Both the position numbers and the translations under genes were made by a program. DNA of 6,680 nt from Erysipelotrichaceae bacterium (GTDB taxonomy: Bacteria; Bacillota_I; Bacilli_A; Erysipelotrichales; Erysipelotrichaceae). The notes beneath the pieces were generated by a model. It had not been told where the DNA came from, searched no databases, and was given only the letters and a program-made list of their open reading frames with translations. The DNA is taken from positions 1 through 6,680 of the forward strand of contig JAFOMB010000139.1 of assembly GCA_017419065.1 (NCBI GenBank), in the 5' to 3' direction. Below are positions 1-5,426 of the stretch, piece after piece. Each line of letters opens with the position of its first letter. The stretch's first letter is position 1.

Positions 1-39
1 ACTGATCCCTTTCTTTAAATCCATTTTACTGAGATCCAT
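1..39 (-). CDS. N-terminus of an unidentified protein (cut by window edge)
   Basis: On the minus strand an ATG at 39-37 opens a frame that runs off the window after 13 codons and reads MDLSKMDLKKGIS. The start is supported by a perfect AGGAGG at 48-53, eight bases upstream of the ATG, and by an extended -10 promoter just beyond it. Thirteen residues are too few to assign a family. The gene is divergent from the ulaD-like gene and the two promoters share about 150 bases, so they could be co-regulated, for example if this were a regulator or sugar-handling gene; that is inference from position only. Confidence 0.7.
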   Translation of the reverse strand, partial: MDLSKMDLKKGIS

Positions 40-62
40 AGGATTAACCTCCTGTGCTTTTT

Positions 63-91
63 ATCATATCACGCTTCTCCTACGATGTCTT
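63..91 (-). promoter_or_regulatory. Sigma-A-type promoter for the leftward gene
   Basis: Read on the minus strand there is a -35 AAGACA (91-86), a 17-base spacer, and a -10 TATGAT (68-63) preceded by TGA, giving an extended -10 (TGnTATGAT). Transcription would begin near 55-57, leaving only a few bases before the AGGAGG at 48-53. The -35 is a four-of-six match and the -10 five of six. Confidence 0.55.
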
Positions 92-133
92 TTCAAGAAT
101 GAACACCCTTCTTTCTGCTTTGTATACTCGGGC

Positions 134-162
134 TTGAAATATTCTCCTTACACCTCGATAAT
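134..162 (+). promoter_or_regulatory. Sigma-A-type promoter for the ulaD-like/HAD operon
   Basis: TTGAAA at 134-139 and GATAAT at 157-162 are separated by exactly 17 bases, each a five-of-six match to the consensus. The predicted start is near 169, giving a leader of about 20 bases that contains AAGGAG at 178-183, six bases before the ATG at 190. I see no clear operator palindrome or riboswitch in the short leader, so any control by a sugar regulator would have to act in the 60-165 region. Confidence 0.7.
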
Positions 163-189
163 AAACCTATAAAGGATAAGGAGTACTTT

Positions 190-852
190 ATGAAAAGACC
201 TCTGCTGCAGTTTGCGTTAGACAATCTCACACTGGAAGAAGCCATCGAAGCTCTGAAGACAGGCATCGATGAAGTTGTCGATATCATTGAATGCGGAACG
301 CTTCTCATCGGAAGCGAGGGAAGGAAAGTCATCGGCCTCATGCGCCGTCTCTATCCGGAGAAGACCTTATGTGCCGACTTTAAGATCGCCGATGCCGGAA
401 AGGCCATGGGCGGTATGATCCTGGACGGAAAGCCGGATCTCATGACCGTCATCGCGGCAGCCCATCCTTCGACGATCAAGGCTGTCAAAGACGAGATCGA
501 CAGAAGAGGAATGGATACTGAGATACAGATCGAACTCTTCGGAAACTGGACCTTTGAGGATGTGAAGACCTGGAAGTCCCTGGGGATCTCCCATGTCATA
601 CTCCATCACTCCCGTGATATCAAGGGCGGCTGGTCCAAAGAAGAACTGGCTCTTGCGAAGAGACTCTGCGAAGAAGGCATGAATGTCTCCGTCACCGGTT
701 CTATCGGCTATGAAGACATCGATCTCTTCAGGGGACTGCCTGTCTACTCCATCATCTGCGGAAGATCTCTCAGGGATACCGTTGATCCAAAGGCCGAAGC
801 TCTGCGCATGAAGGAAAAACTCACGAAGCTCTGGGAGTGTGAGAATGACTAG
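190..852 (+). CDS. ulaD: 3-keto-L-gulonate-6-phosphate decarboxylase, UlaD type
   Basis: 220 residues, the usual length of the orotidine-5'-phosphate-decarboxylase-fold KGPDC/HPS group. These enzymes decarboxylate 3-keto-L-gulonate-6-phosphate to L-xylulose-5-phosphate with Mg2+ in the cytoplasm, in L-ascorbate use. Visible motifs match E. coli UlaD as I remember it: LQFALDN with D11, DIIECGT with E34, ADFKIADAG with D63, K65 and D68, QIELFGNWT with E115, HHSRD with H139 and R142, VTGS at 168-171 and the phosphate loop CGRSLRD with R192. The HxxRD motif and E115 favour KGPDC over hexulose-6-phosphate synthase. One difference is S171 where E. coli has Gly. AAGGAG at 178-183 sets the start. No ulaA-C, ulaE, ulaF or ulaG lies nearby, so the pathway is not shown by context. 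A promiscuous or shifted substrate remains possible. Confidence 0.88.
   Translation: MKRPLLQFALDNLTLEEAIEALKTGIDEVVDIIECGTLLIGSEGRKVIGLMRRLYPEKTLCADFKIADAGKAMGGMILDGKPDLMTVIAAAHPSTIKAVKDEIDRRGMDTEIQIELFGNWTFEDVKTWKSLGISHVILHHSRDIKGGWSKEELALAKRLCEEGMNVSVTGSIGYEDIDLFRGLPVYSIICGRSLRDTVDPKAEALRMKEKLTKLWECEND
833..837 (+). promoter_or_regulatory. Ribosome binding site that selects ATG 845
   Basis: GGGAG at 833-837, inside the end of the ulaD-like gene, lies seven bases before the ATG at 845. It is only one base before the in-frame GTG at 839, so the ATG is the more likely start. Confidence 0.6.
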
Positions 853-1681
853 GAAGCTCGAAGCCGTCGTCTGCGACCTGGACGGCTCCCTGCTCAATTC
901 AAGGAAAACTGTCTCGGAAGAAGACAGAAAGACGATACAGACATTAAAGAAGAAAGGTGTCCGCTTCCACATCATCTCGGGAAGACCGCATCCTTTCTCC
1001 CGTCAGATCGCCGAGGATACCGGCTTTGATTCTCCGGTCTCCTGCTGCAACGGCGCCTACATCTACGACTTTCAGAAGGACGAAGTCCTCTTCCACACCG
1101 CCCTGATCGATCTCGAGGACGTCCTGGCCATCCGGGACTACTGTAAGGAACACGGGATCTCCTACCTCCTCTACTCTTTAGAAGGTGTCATTTTCGACAG
1201 ACCGGATTCCAGGAGGTGTCTCAACTGGAAGAAACAGAACGACACGGTCTTCAAGGAGGGAAACAAGATCTCCTTCGTCTATGACTGCGATGGACCGGAT
1301 CTGAGTGATCTCCACTTCGTCAAGCTCCTCATCCCGTATGTCACGGAAGAAGAGATAGAGGGCATCCGGGAACGCTTCGACAAGGATGACAAATACGAGT
1401 TCGTCCTATCGGAAAAGGCCGTCCTCGACATCAATACGAAAGGCATACACAAGGGCTTCGCCCTGAAGACCTTATCAGAGAGATATGGCTTCTCCTTAGA
1501 GAATACCCTGGCCCTGGGAGATAACTTCAACGATGTGGAGATGCTGGAAGAGGCCGGCTATCCAATCGTCCCGGAAAACGGCGAGGAAGAGGTCAAAGAA
1601 AAGGCCTGCTTCATCACAGCTGATAATGACCACGACCCTCTCACCCACGCCATCCGGAAACTCTTCCCGGAACTCTTATAA
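845..1681 (+). CDS. Cof-type HAD-IIB phosphatase
   Basis: 278 residues from ATG 845, typical for the Cof/YkrA/YidA group of haloacid dehalogenase-fold, Mg2+-dependent phosphatases that hydrolyse sugar phosphates and similar metabolites through an aspartyl-phosphate. Motif I is CDLDGSLL (nucleophile D11, acid/base D13). Motif II is IISGRP (S45). The basic motif III residue is K203 in IHKGFAL, and motif IV is LGDNFNDVEML (D226, N229, D230). The 23-residue K203-D226 spacing fits the family. The segment between about 80 and 190 is the C2B cap, which decides substrate. A GTG at 839 would add two residues but is badly placed for the ribosome binding site. The gene overlaps the ulaD-like gene by 8 bases, so it is probably translated with it; whether it acts on a pathway intermediate is inference. 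Confidence 0.9.
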   Translation: MTRKLEAVVCDLDGSLLNSRKTVSEEDRKTIQTLKKKGVRFHIISGRPHPFSRQIAEDTGFDSPVSCCNGAYIYDFQKDEVLFHTALIDLEDVLAIRDYCKEHGISYLLYSLEGVIFDRPDSRRCLNWKKQNDTVFKEGNKISFVYDCDGPDLSDLHFVKLLIPYVTEEEIEGIRERFDKDDKYEFVLSEKAVLDINTKGIHKGFALKTLSERYGFSLENTLALGDNFNDVEMLEEAGYPIVPENGEEEVKEKACFITADNDHDPLTHAIRKLFPELL

Positions 1682-1685
1682 ACTA

Positions 1686-1710
1686 AAAAACGCCATCAGG
1701 CGTTTTTCTT
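1686..1710 (+). terminator. Intrinsic terminator of the ulaD-like/HAD operon
   Basis: A-run plus CGCC (1686-1694), a four-base loop ATCA, then GGCG and a T-run (1699-1707, followed by CTT). It starts four bases after the TAA. The GC core is only four pairs, but the flanking A/T pairs extend the stem to nine. Confidence 0.85.
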
Positions 1711-1713
1711 ATG

Positions 1714-1738
1714 AAAAAAGATGAGCTTTCACTCATCT
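1714..1738 (-). terminator. Intrinsic terminator of the minus-strand operon
   Basis: On the minus strand AGATGAG (1738-1732), a six-base loop and CTCATCT (1725-1719) are followed by a run of T (complement of the A-run at 1714-1719). The stem begins inside the TAG stop codon of the Fic-like gene, so the transcript ends almost without a 3' untranslated region. Confidence 0.85.
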
Positions 1739-2336
1739 AGTCGTAATATTTCTTTCCCTTCACGCAGTTGGTGTAGATCCACTCCTTGAAGGCTGCCCCT
1801 TCCTTGGTTTCATTGTACTGCTTGAGAAGGGTACGGAACTCCTTGCATAAGGCAGGCGATACGGTGATGAAGCCGTTCCCCTTGTCCATCATGATCTTGT
1901 CCGCAAACATCAAGGCTGCCCGGACATCGCCGTCTTTGAAAAGTCTCTTGTCCAGGACATGGATCATGACATCGATCGCGATCTCGGTATTGGCCTTGGC
2001 CGGCTGATCGATCATCGCGTTGAGTTCGGCGATCTGTTCCTCGCTGAGAGTATTGACCTGTTCATCCATGAGACCGTCCATCAGGATGTCATGGAGCTTC
2101 ATGAGCACCTCGTAATCCGCTTCTTCCTCATAACCGTTCAGAAGATAATCATAGGCCCTTTGAAAGTTCAGGAGAGCTGTCTTCTCTTCACCTTCCGGCA
2201 TCTTCTCCGGATCCTTACAGGTTTCCTCGTCCACATCGTAGCGGGCCAGGACCATACTGGCGAAAAGATAATCGTCCAGACGGGCACGCACAAACTGTCG
2301 GTTCTGAGCCGGTGTCATGACAAACTTGTTTTTCAT
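1737..2336 (-). CDS. Fic-fold protein with eroded active site, probable pseudoenzyme
   Basis: 199 residues, cytoplasmic, no signal or membrane segment. Residues 125-160 align by eye with the Fic core (HPFxxGNxR followed by an amphipathic helix). Here the motif reads RLFKDGDVR (131-139): F133, D135, G136 and R139 are kept, but the catalytic His is R131 and the Asn of the anion loop is D137. The following ALMFADKIMMDKGNGFITV (141-159) and the tail with FIYxNC-like WIYTNC (186-191) resemble a group of Bacillota Fic proteins that I recall carrying DGNKR at this place. The N-terminal inhibitory motif (S/T)xxxE(G/N) appears as S27-M-V-L-A31-R32, with both Glu and Gly gone. AMP-transferase activity is therefore unlikely; binding or scaffolding is possible. 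The start has AGGGGG at 2350-2345. It is the last gene of the pseudouridine synthase operon. Confidence 0.72.
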   Translation of the reverse strand: MKNKFVMTPAQNRQFVRARLDDYLFASMVLARYDVDEETCKDPEKMPEGEEKTALLNFQRAYDYLLNGYEEEADYEVLMKLHDILMDGLMDEQVNTLSEEQIAELNAMIDQPAKANTEIAIDVMIHVLDKRLFKDGDVRAALMFADKIMMDKGNGFITVSPALCKEFRTLLKQYNETKEGAAFKEWIYTNCVKGKKYYD

Positions 2337-2390
2337 ACTCTCTTCCCCCTCTTCATTGTAAAGGATAATCCGCAGAGCACAACAGGAATC

Positions 2391-3209
2391 TTACAGGAGA
2401 TACTTTTCTATGGCTTCCGCCACGCCGTCTTCGTTATTGGAGGAGACGGTCTTATCCGCCTTCTGTCTGACTTCTTCCGGGGCATTGCCCATGGCGATGG
2501 AGAGTCCGGCTTCGGAAAACATCGCCATATCGTTATAGAAATCCCCGATGACACATACTTTTTCTTTCTCTATTCCCAGGGCCTTCCGTGCCATTCTCAC
2601 TGCCAGGCCCTTGTCGACACCTTCTGCCGAGACATCATAGATGGAAGGGCGGGAAGAGGTCACGGTCAGGGAACTGTCTTTCTGCAGTCTTTCCAGGACT
2701 TCCCTGTTTTCTTCCTCTTCTTCCTTTTTGAAGATGACGAACTTGTATACTGCTTCATCCTTTCTCTTCTCCAGAGGCAGGAGAACGCCTTTGGGAATCC
2801 CGTGTTTCTCCGCCAGATGATCGACCAGTTCATTCTGCTTTCCGAATTCCGAGAAGGAACGTTTATTGGAATACGTGCCTTCCCTGACCAGGAGGGAGAA
2901 TTCAAAGCCTCTTTCCAGCAGGAGGTCACAGGTGTTCTTAACTGTCTCTTCCTCGATCTCTCTTGAGAAGAGAACGTTTCTGTTCTTATCTGCCAACAGA
3001 GCACCATTGCAGGCCGCATAGAGGTCGACATCCCCGAGTTCATGGACATAGGGTAAAGTCATGAGATCCGGCCTGCCGGAGATCAGGACGATCTTTCCTC
3101 CGGCTTCATGGAAATGATAAAGCGCCTCTCTGTTTTTATCAGAGAGGGAGCTGTCGGTATGTAAGAGAGTGCCATCCATATCGATGGCCAGGAGATCATA
3201 CTTTCTCAT
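2391..3209 (-). CDS. Cof-type HAD-IIB phosphatase
   Basis: 272 residues, full length for a Cof-type HAD phosphatase. Motif I is AIDMDGTLL (D10, D12), motif II is LISGRPD (S44), motif III is K200 in GVDKGLAV and motif IV is IGDFYNDMAMF (D223, N226, D227), with the same 23-residue K-D spacing as the HAD gene at 845-1681. SIAMGNA (about 237-243) is the usual Cof C-terminal signature. The cap region carries a very acidic stretch (FKKEEEEENRE). The substrate cannot be read from the sequence; small sugar or cofactor phosphates are usual. The ATG overlaps the stop codon of the pseudouridine synthase gene as ATGA (3209-3206), and no Shine-Dalgarno sequence precedes it, so it probably depends on translational coupling. 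A 54-base gap separates it from the Fic-like gene. Confidence 0.9.
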   Translation of the reverse strand: MRKYDLLAIDMDGTLLHTDSSLSDKNREALYHFHEAGGKIVLISGRPDLMTLPYVHELGDVDLYAACNGALLADKNRNVLFSREIEEETVKNTCDLLLERGFEFSLLVREGTYSNKRSFSEFGKQNELVDHLAEKHGIPKGVLLPLEKRKDEAVYKFVIFKKEEEEENREVLERLQKDSSLTVTSSRPSIYDVSAEGVDKGLAVRMARKALGIEKEKVCVIGDFYNDMAMFSEAGLSIAMGNAPEEVRQKADKTVSSNNEDGVAEAIEKYLL

Positions 3210-4105
3210 TTGACCGCATCAAAATAGAGTCTTGAGAGATCGTTCGGAAGATCGCTGTCGATACTCATCTGTTCTTCCTTCAGAGGGTGATAGAATTCCA
3301 CATTGTCTGCCAGTAGTCCCATCCTCACACAGAGCTTTGAAGGATTTCCATAGAGATCATCATTGAGAAGAGAGTGTTTGATGGAAGCCAGATGGACTCT
3401 GATCTGATGGGTCCTTCCGGTATCCAGGACACAGCGTAAAACGCTGTAGCTGTTTTTCTTTGAAACACCTAAGCACTTCACCTTCGTCAGGGCCCTGGAA
3501 CCGTTCTTCGCAATGACGAAACGGTTGGCCTGATGACGGTCCTTGCCGATAGGCTTGTCGATGGTGAAGGACTTCCCCTCTTCCACGATGCCTTCCGCAA
3601 AGGCTAAGTAGTTCCTTCTGATCTTCTTCTCGTTCAGCATCTTATCCAGCAGCGGCTGGAAGAGGATACTCTTGGAGTAGATCACAAGACCTGTCGTGTT
3701 CCTGTCCAGACGGTGTATCGGATGGGCGCTGATATACGGCGTCTCATGATAATAGCTCTTCACATAGTCCGTGAGGGTGATCTCTTCATTACCGTTATCG
3801 TGGACCAGGAGGCCCTTCGGCTTATTGACGATGAGGAGGATCTCATCTTCATACACGACATCCAAAGACACATCCAGAGCAGGATAATCATAGTCCTCCG
3901 GATAGAGACAGAGATTCAGCTTCAGTCCCACGATGTCACTTTCCCGTTTGACAGGATTGCCGTCTAAAAGGATCCACTTGTTCTGGATGAGGAGGTGCTG
4001 TATCTTCTTCGAAGGGATATAGGCATCGAAGAAGTCCTGGACTGTATCGAGATACAGAGAGGAGACATCGATGTCCATCCATCTTTCACGCATAGAAATT
4101 TTCAT
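3206..4105 (-). CDS. RluA-family RNA pseudouridine synthase
   Basis: 299 residues from ATG 4105. The family turns uridine into pseudouridine in rRNA or tRNA. Residues about 33-52 (KKIQHLLIQNKWILLDGNPV) look like the N-terminal S4 RNA-binding domain. The catalytic domain follows with LLIVNKPKGLLVH (90-102), motif II HRLDRNTTGL with catalytic D134, IRRNYLAFAEG (162-172), and motif III TGRTHQIRVH (229-238). Length and order fit RluA/RluD/YlyB-type enzymes; the target site cannot be told. The frame stays open to an ATG at 4297, but that extension runs antisense through the cyclophilin gene and looks unrelated, so I chose 4105. ATG 4093 is an alternative. No Shine-Dalgarno precedes 4105; see the leaderless promoter. 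First gene of a three-gene operon. Confidence 0.9.
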   Translation of the reverse strand: MKISMRERWMDIDVSSLYLDTVQDFFDAYIPSKKIQHLLIQNKWILLDGNPVKRESDIVGLKLNLCLYPEDYDYPALDVSLDVVYEDEILLIVNKPKGLLVHDNGNEEITLTDYVKSYYHETPYISAHPIHRLDRNTTGLVIYSKSILFQPLLDKMLNEKKIRRNYLAFAEGIVEEGKSFTIDKPIGKDRHQANRFVIAKNGSRALTKVKCLGVSKKNSYSVLRCVLDTGRTHQIRVHLASIKHSLLNDDLYGNPSKLCVRMGLLADNVEFYHPLKEEQMSIDSDLPNDLSRLYFDAVK

Positions 4106-4111
4106 ATTTCT

Positions 4112-4117
4112 AGTATA
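4112..4117 (-). promoter_or_regulatory. -10 box of the pseudouridine synthase operon
   Basis: On the minus strand TATACT (4117-4112) lies six bases before the ATG at 4105, so the normal start point (about seven bases after the -10) would be the A of the start codon. No good -35 is found at 16-18 bases. With no Shine-Dalgarno sequence present, the mRNA may be leaderless. Confidence 0.45.
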
Positions 4118-4128
4118 CCCTAAACATC

Positions 4129-4137
4129 TGTTATCAT
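4129..4137 (+). promoter_or_regulatory. Extended -10 promoter of the cyclophilin gene
   Basis: TGTTATCAT (4129-4137) is an extended -10 (TGn plus TATCAT). No good -35 is seen. Transcription would begin about 4143-4145, at the edge of the GAGG ribosome binding site, so the leader is very short. It lies back to back with the minus-strand -10 at 4112-4117. Confidence 0.4.
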
Positions 4138-4144
4138 AGTGAAT

Positions 4145-4148
4145 GAGG
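4145..4148 (+). promoter_or_regulatory. Ribosome binding site that selects ATG 4157
   Basis: GAGG at 4145-4148 lies eight bases before ATG 4157. The upstream in-frame GTG at 4139 comes before this site and has none of its own, so it is not the start. Confidence 0.65.
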
Positions 4149-4156
4149 TAAAAAGT

Positions 4157-4639
4157 ATGAAAACGATTCTCTTTAAGATCACAATGGAAAACGGCAGGAC
4201 GATGAGCGGAGAACTCTATCCGGAGACAGCTCCGAAGACAGTCGACAACTTCGTCAAGCTGGTAAACGAACACTTCTACGACGGGCTCATCTTCCACCGT
4301 GTCATCCGCAACTTCATGATCCAGGGCGGCGATCCGTTAGGAAACGGTACCGGCGGTTCCAAGGAAAACATCTATGGCGAATTCGCCCAGAACGGCTTCA
4401 GAAACGACCTGAAGCACACCCGCGGTGTCATCTCCATGGCCAGAGCTTATGACCCGAACTCCGCTTCCTCCCAGTTCTTCATCATGCACAAGGATGCCCC
4501 GCATCTTGACGGTGCCTACGCCGCCTTCGGGAAACTCACAGACGGCTTTGACACGCTCGATGAGATCGCCTGCACACAGACCGGCTTCGGAGACAGACCG
4601 GTATTTGATCAGGTCATCAAAACGATCGAGATCCTGTAA
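4157..4639 (+). CDS. ppiB: Cyclophilin-type peptidyl-prolyl cis-trans isomerase
   Basis: 160 residues, one cyclophilin domain with no signal peptide or membrane segment, so a cytoplasmic PpiB-like protein that speeds proline isomerisation during folding. Key residues aligned with human cyclophilin A are R48, F53, M54 and Q56 in FHRVIRNFMIQGGDP (46-60), and Q106 and F107 in ASSQFFI (103-109). HLDGAYAAFG (116-125) has His in place of the cyclosporin-binding Trp121, common in bacterial members and usually a sign of weak cyclosporin binding, and Tyr in place of His126. The start at ATG 4157 follows GAGG with eight bases between. It is a single-gene unit: divergent from the pseudouridine synthase operon and closed by its own hairpin terminator. 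Confidence 0.95.
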   Translation: MKTILFKITMENGRTMSGELYPETAPKTVDNFVKLVNEHFYDGLIFHRVIRNFMIQGGDPLGNGTGGSKENIYGEFAQNGFRNDLKHTRGVISMARAYDPNSASSQFFIMHKDAPHLDGAYAAFGKLTDGFDTLDEIACTQTGFGDRPVFDQVIKTIEIL

Positions 4640-4682
4640 GAAAGCTTCTCCATCGTAAGGAAACAATTGTCATCTACAGAAG

Positions 4683-4710
4683 ACCGCAGATAGAAATGCG
4701 GTTTTCTTTT
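4683..4710 (+). terminator. Intrinsic terminator of the cyclophilin gene
   Basis: ACCGCA (4683-4688), an eight-base loop, TGCGGT (4697-4702), then TTTCTTTT. The six-pair stem has four GC pairs. It lies about 45 bases after the stop codon and overlaps the presumed -35 of the next gene. Confidence 0.8.
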
Positions 4711-4720
4711 GCGATATAAT
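4691..4720 (+). promoter_or_regulatory. Promoter of the coiled-coil protein gene
   Basis: A perfect TATAAT at 4715-4720 follows the T-run of the cyclophilin terminator. The best -35 is TAGAAA at 4691-4696 with an 18-base spacer, a four-of-six match that lies in the loop of the terminator hairpin. The start would be near 4727, a few bases before AGGAGG at 4732-4737. Confidence 0.6.
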
Positions 4721-4731
4721 CTTCTTGGGAC

Positions 4732-4737
4732 AGGAGG
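4732..4737 (+). promoter_or_regulatory. Ribosome binding site that selects ATG 4745
   Basis: A perfect AGGAGG at 4732-4737, seven bases before ATG 4745. An in-frame start at 4709 would lie in the upstream terminator T-run and before the predicted transcription start, so it is discarded. Confidence 0.8.
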
Positions 4738-4744
4738 ATGGTCT

Positions 4745-5350
4745 ATGGAAGAAAGAATACTGAAACAGCTGGGCATGACTTCTCTGACGATCGAGAATCT
4801 CGAAGAAGGGAAGACCAGACTTGAAGAACTGTACGCAGAGAACGACGAACTGGAAGCGGAAAAGTCCGGATACAAGGCACAGAAGGAAGAACTGAACAGG
4901 CGTCTGAAAACGGAAAAAGAACGGCTGGCTCCGATCAAGGAACGCTATGACGCCGAGATGAAGGATCAGGAGAAGGAAAACTACAACGTGATCGAAACGA
5001 TCAAAATCCGCATCTTCCGGCTCAAGGAACGTCATGTCGAACTGGATCCGGATGATCTGAGCCTGCAGGACAAGAGAAAGGGTCTCGAGGAAAAGATCGC
5101 TCAGGCAGAAGAAGAACTCGCGGCAGCGCAGAAAACAGCGGACGAAGCCATAAAGGAGATCAGGCAGAAATATAAGGCGGACTTCAAAGAGATCGAGAGG
5201 ATCAAACAGGAATACAGTTCTCTCGACAGGAAAGAGGTCAAGGTCGATAAGAGACTTCATCTGCTTCATCACCTGTATTCAGAGCTGAACTATGAAGTGG
5301 ACCGCCTCAGCAGAAACCGGGAGTACTTTGAAAAGAAAGCGAAATCGTAA
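4745..5350 (+). CDS. Coiled-coil protein of unknown function
   Basis: 201 residues, very rich in Glu, Lys, Arg and Gln, with no signal peptide or membrane segment, so probably cytoplasmic. After a short N-terminal part (MEERILKQLGMTSLTIENL) there is a long helical, heptad-like region at about 17-100, with a likely break at P63. A second region spans about 105-160 after the DPDDL turn (101-105). The C-terminus (165-201) has a different character: HLLHHLYSELNYEVDRLSR at 172-190 suggests a helical cap or dimer contact. I do not recognise a family. Coiled-coil sequence resembles many unrelated proteins, so structural or scaffold roles are guesses. It is transcribed alone, with a good promoter and ribosome binding site and a bidirectional terminator after it, so it is very likely a real gene. 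Confidence 0.85.
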   Translation: MEERILKQLGMTSLTIENLEEGKTRLEELYAENDELEAEKSGYKAQKEELNRRLKTEKERLAPIKERYDAEMKDQEKENYNVIETIKIRIFRLKERHVELDPDDLSLQDKRKGLEEKIAQAEEELAAAQKTADEAIKEIRQKYKADFKEIERIKQEYSSLDRKEVKVDKRLHLLHHLYSELNYEVDRLSRNREYFEKKAKS

Positions 5351-5375
5351 GTTTTTTACAGATACAGGAATAACG

Positions 5376-5406
5376 AAAAAAGATGATCATGGCGATCATC
5401 TTTTTT
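5376..5406. terminator. Bidirectional terminator between convergent genes
   Basis: A six-base A-run, GATGATC (5382-5388), a five-base loop ATGGC, GATCATC (5394-5400) and a six-base T-run. Counting the A/T flanks it is a perfect 13-pair stem and symmetric, so it can stop both the coiled-coil gene on the plus strand and the lipoprotein gene on the minus strand. Confidence 0.92.
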
Positions 5407-5426
5407 ATACCTTCAATATCTTGTGA

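Noticed and set aside
367..975. A long minus-strand open frame opposite the ulaD-like and HAD genes
   Set aside because: It is a shadow of the two well-supported plus-strand genes, with no promoter or ribosome binding site of its own.
2355..2382. Possible promoter for the Fic-like gene (TTGTGC, 16 bases, TACAAT on the minus strand)
   Set aside because: The -35 is poor and the start point would fall inside the ribosome binding site, so co-transcription with the upstream HAD gene is more likely.
1959..2966. A 335-codon open frame on the plus strand across the Fic-like and HAD genes
   Set aside because: It is antisense to two genes with clear motifs and ribosome binding or coupling signals, crosses their intergenic gap, has no ribosome binding site at its start, and its His/Phe/Leu-rich translation looks like a mirror of Glu/Lys-rich codons.
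4106..4297. A 64-codon N-terminal extension of the pseudouridine synthase
   Set aside because: It would run antisense through the start of the cyclophilin gene and its promoter, and the protein is complete without it.
4663..4670. Palindrome ACAATTGT after the cyclophilin gene
   Set aside because: Only eight bases, not near a promoter core that I trust, and expected by chance at this composition.
4670..5272. A 200-codon minus-strand frame opposite the coiled-coil gene
   Set aside because: Its Phe/Leu-rich translation is the expected mirror of Glu/Lys-rich coding sequence; the plus-strand gene has the promoter, ribosome binding site and terminator.
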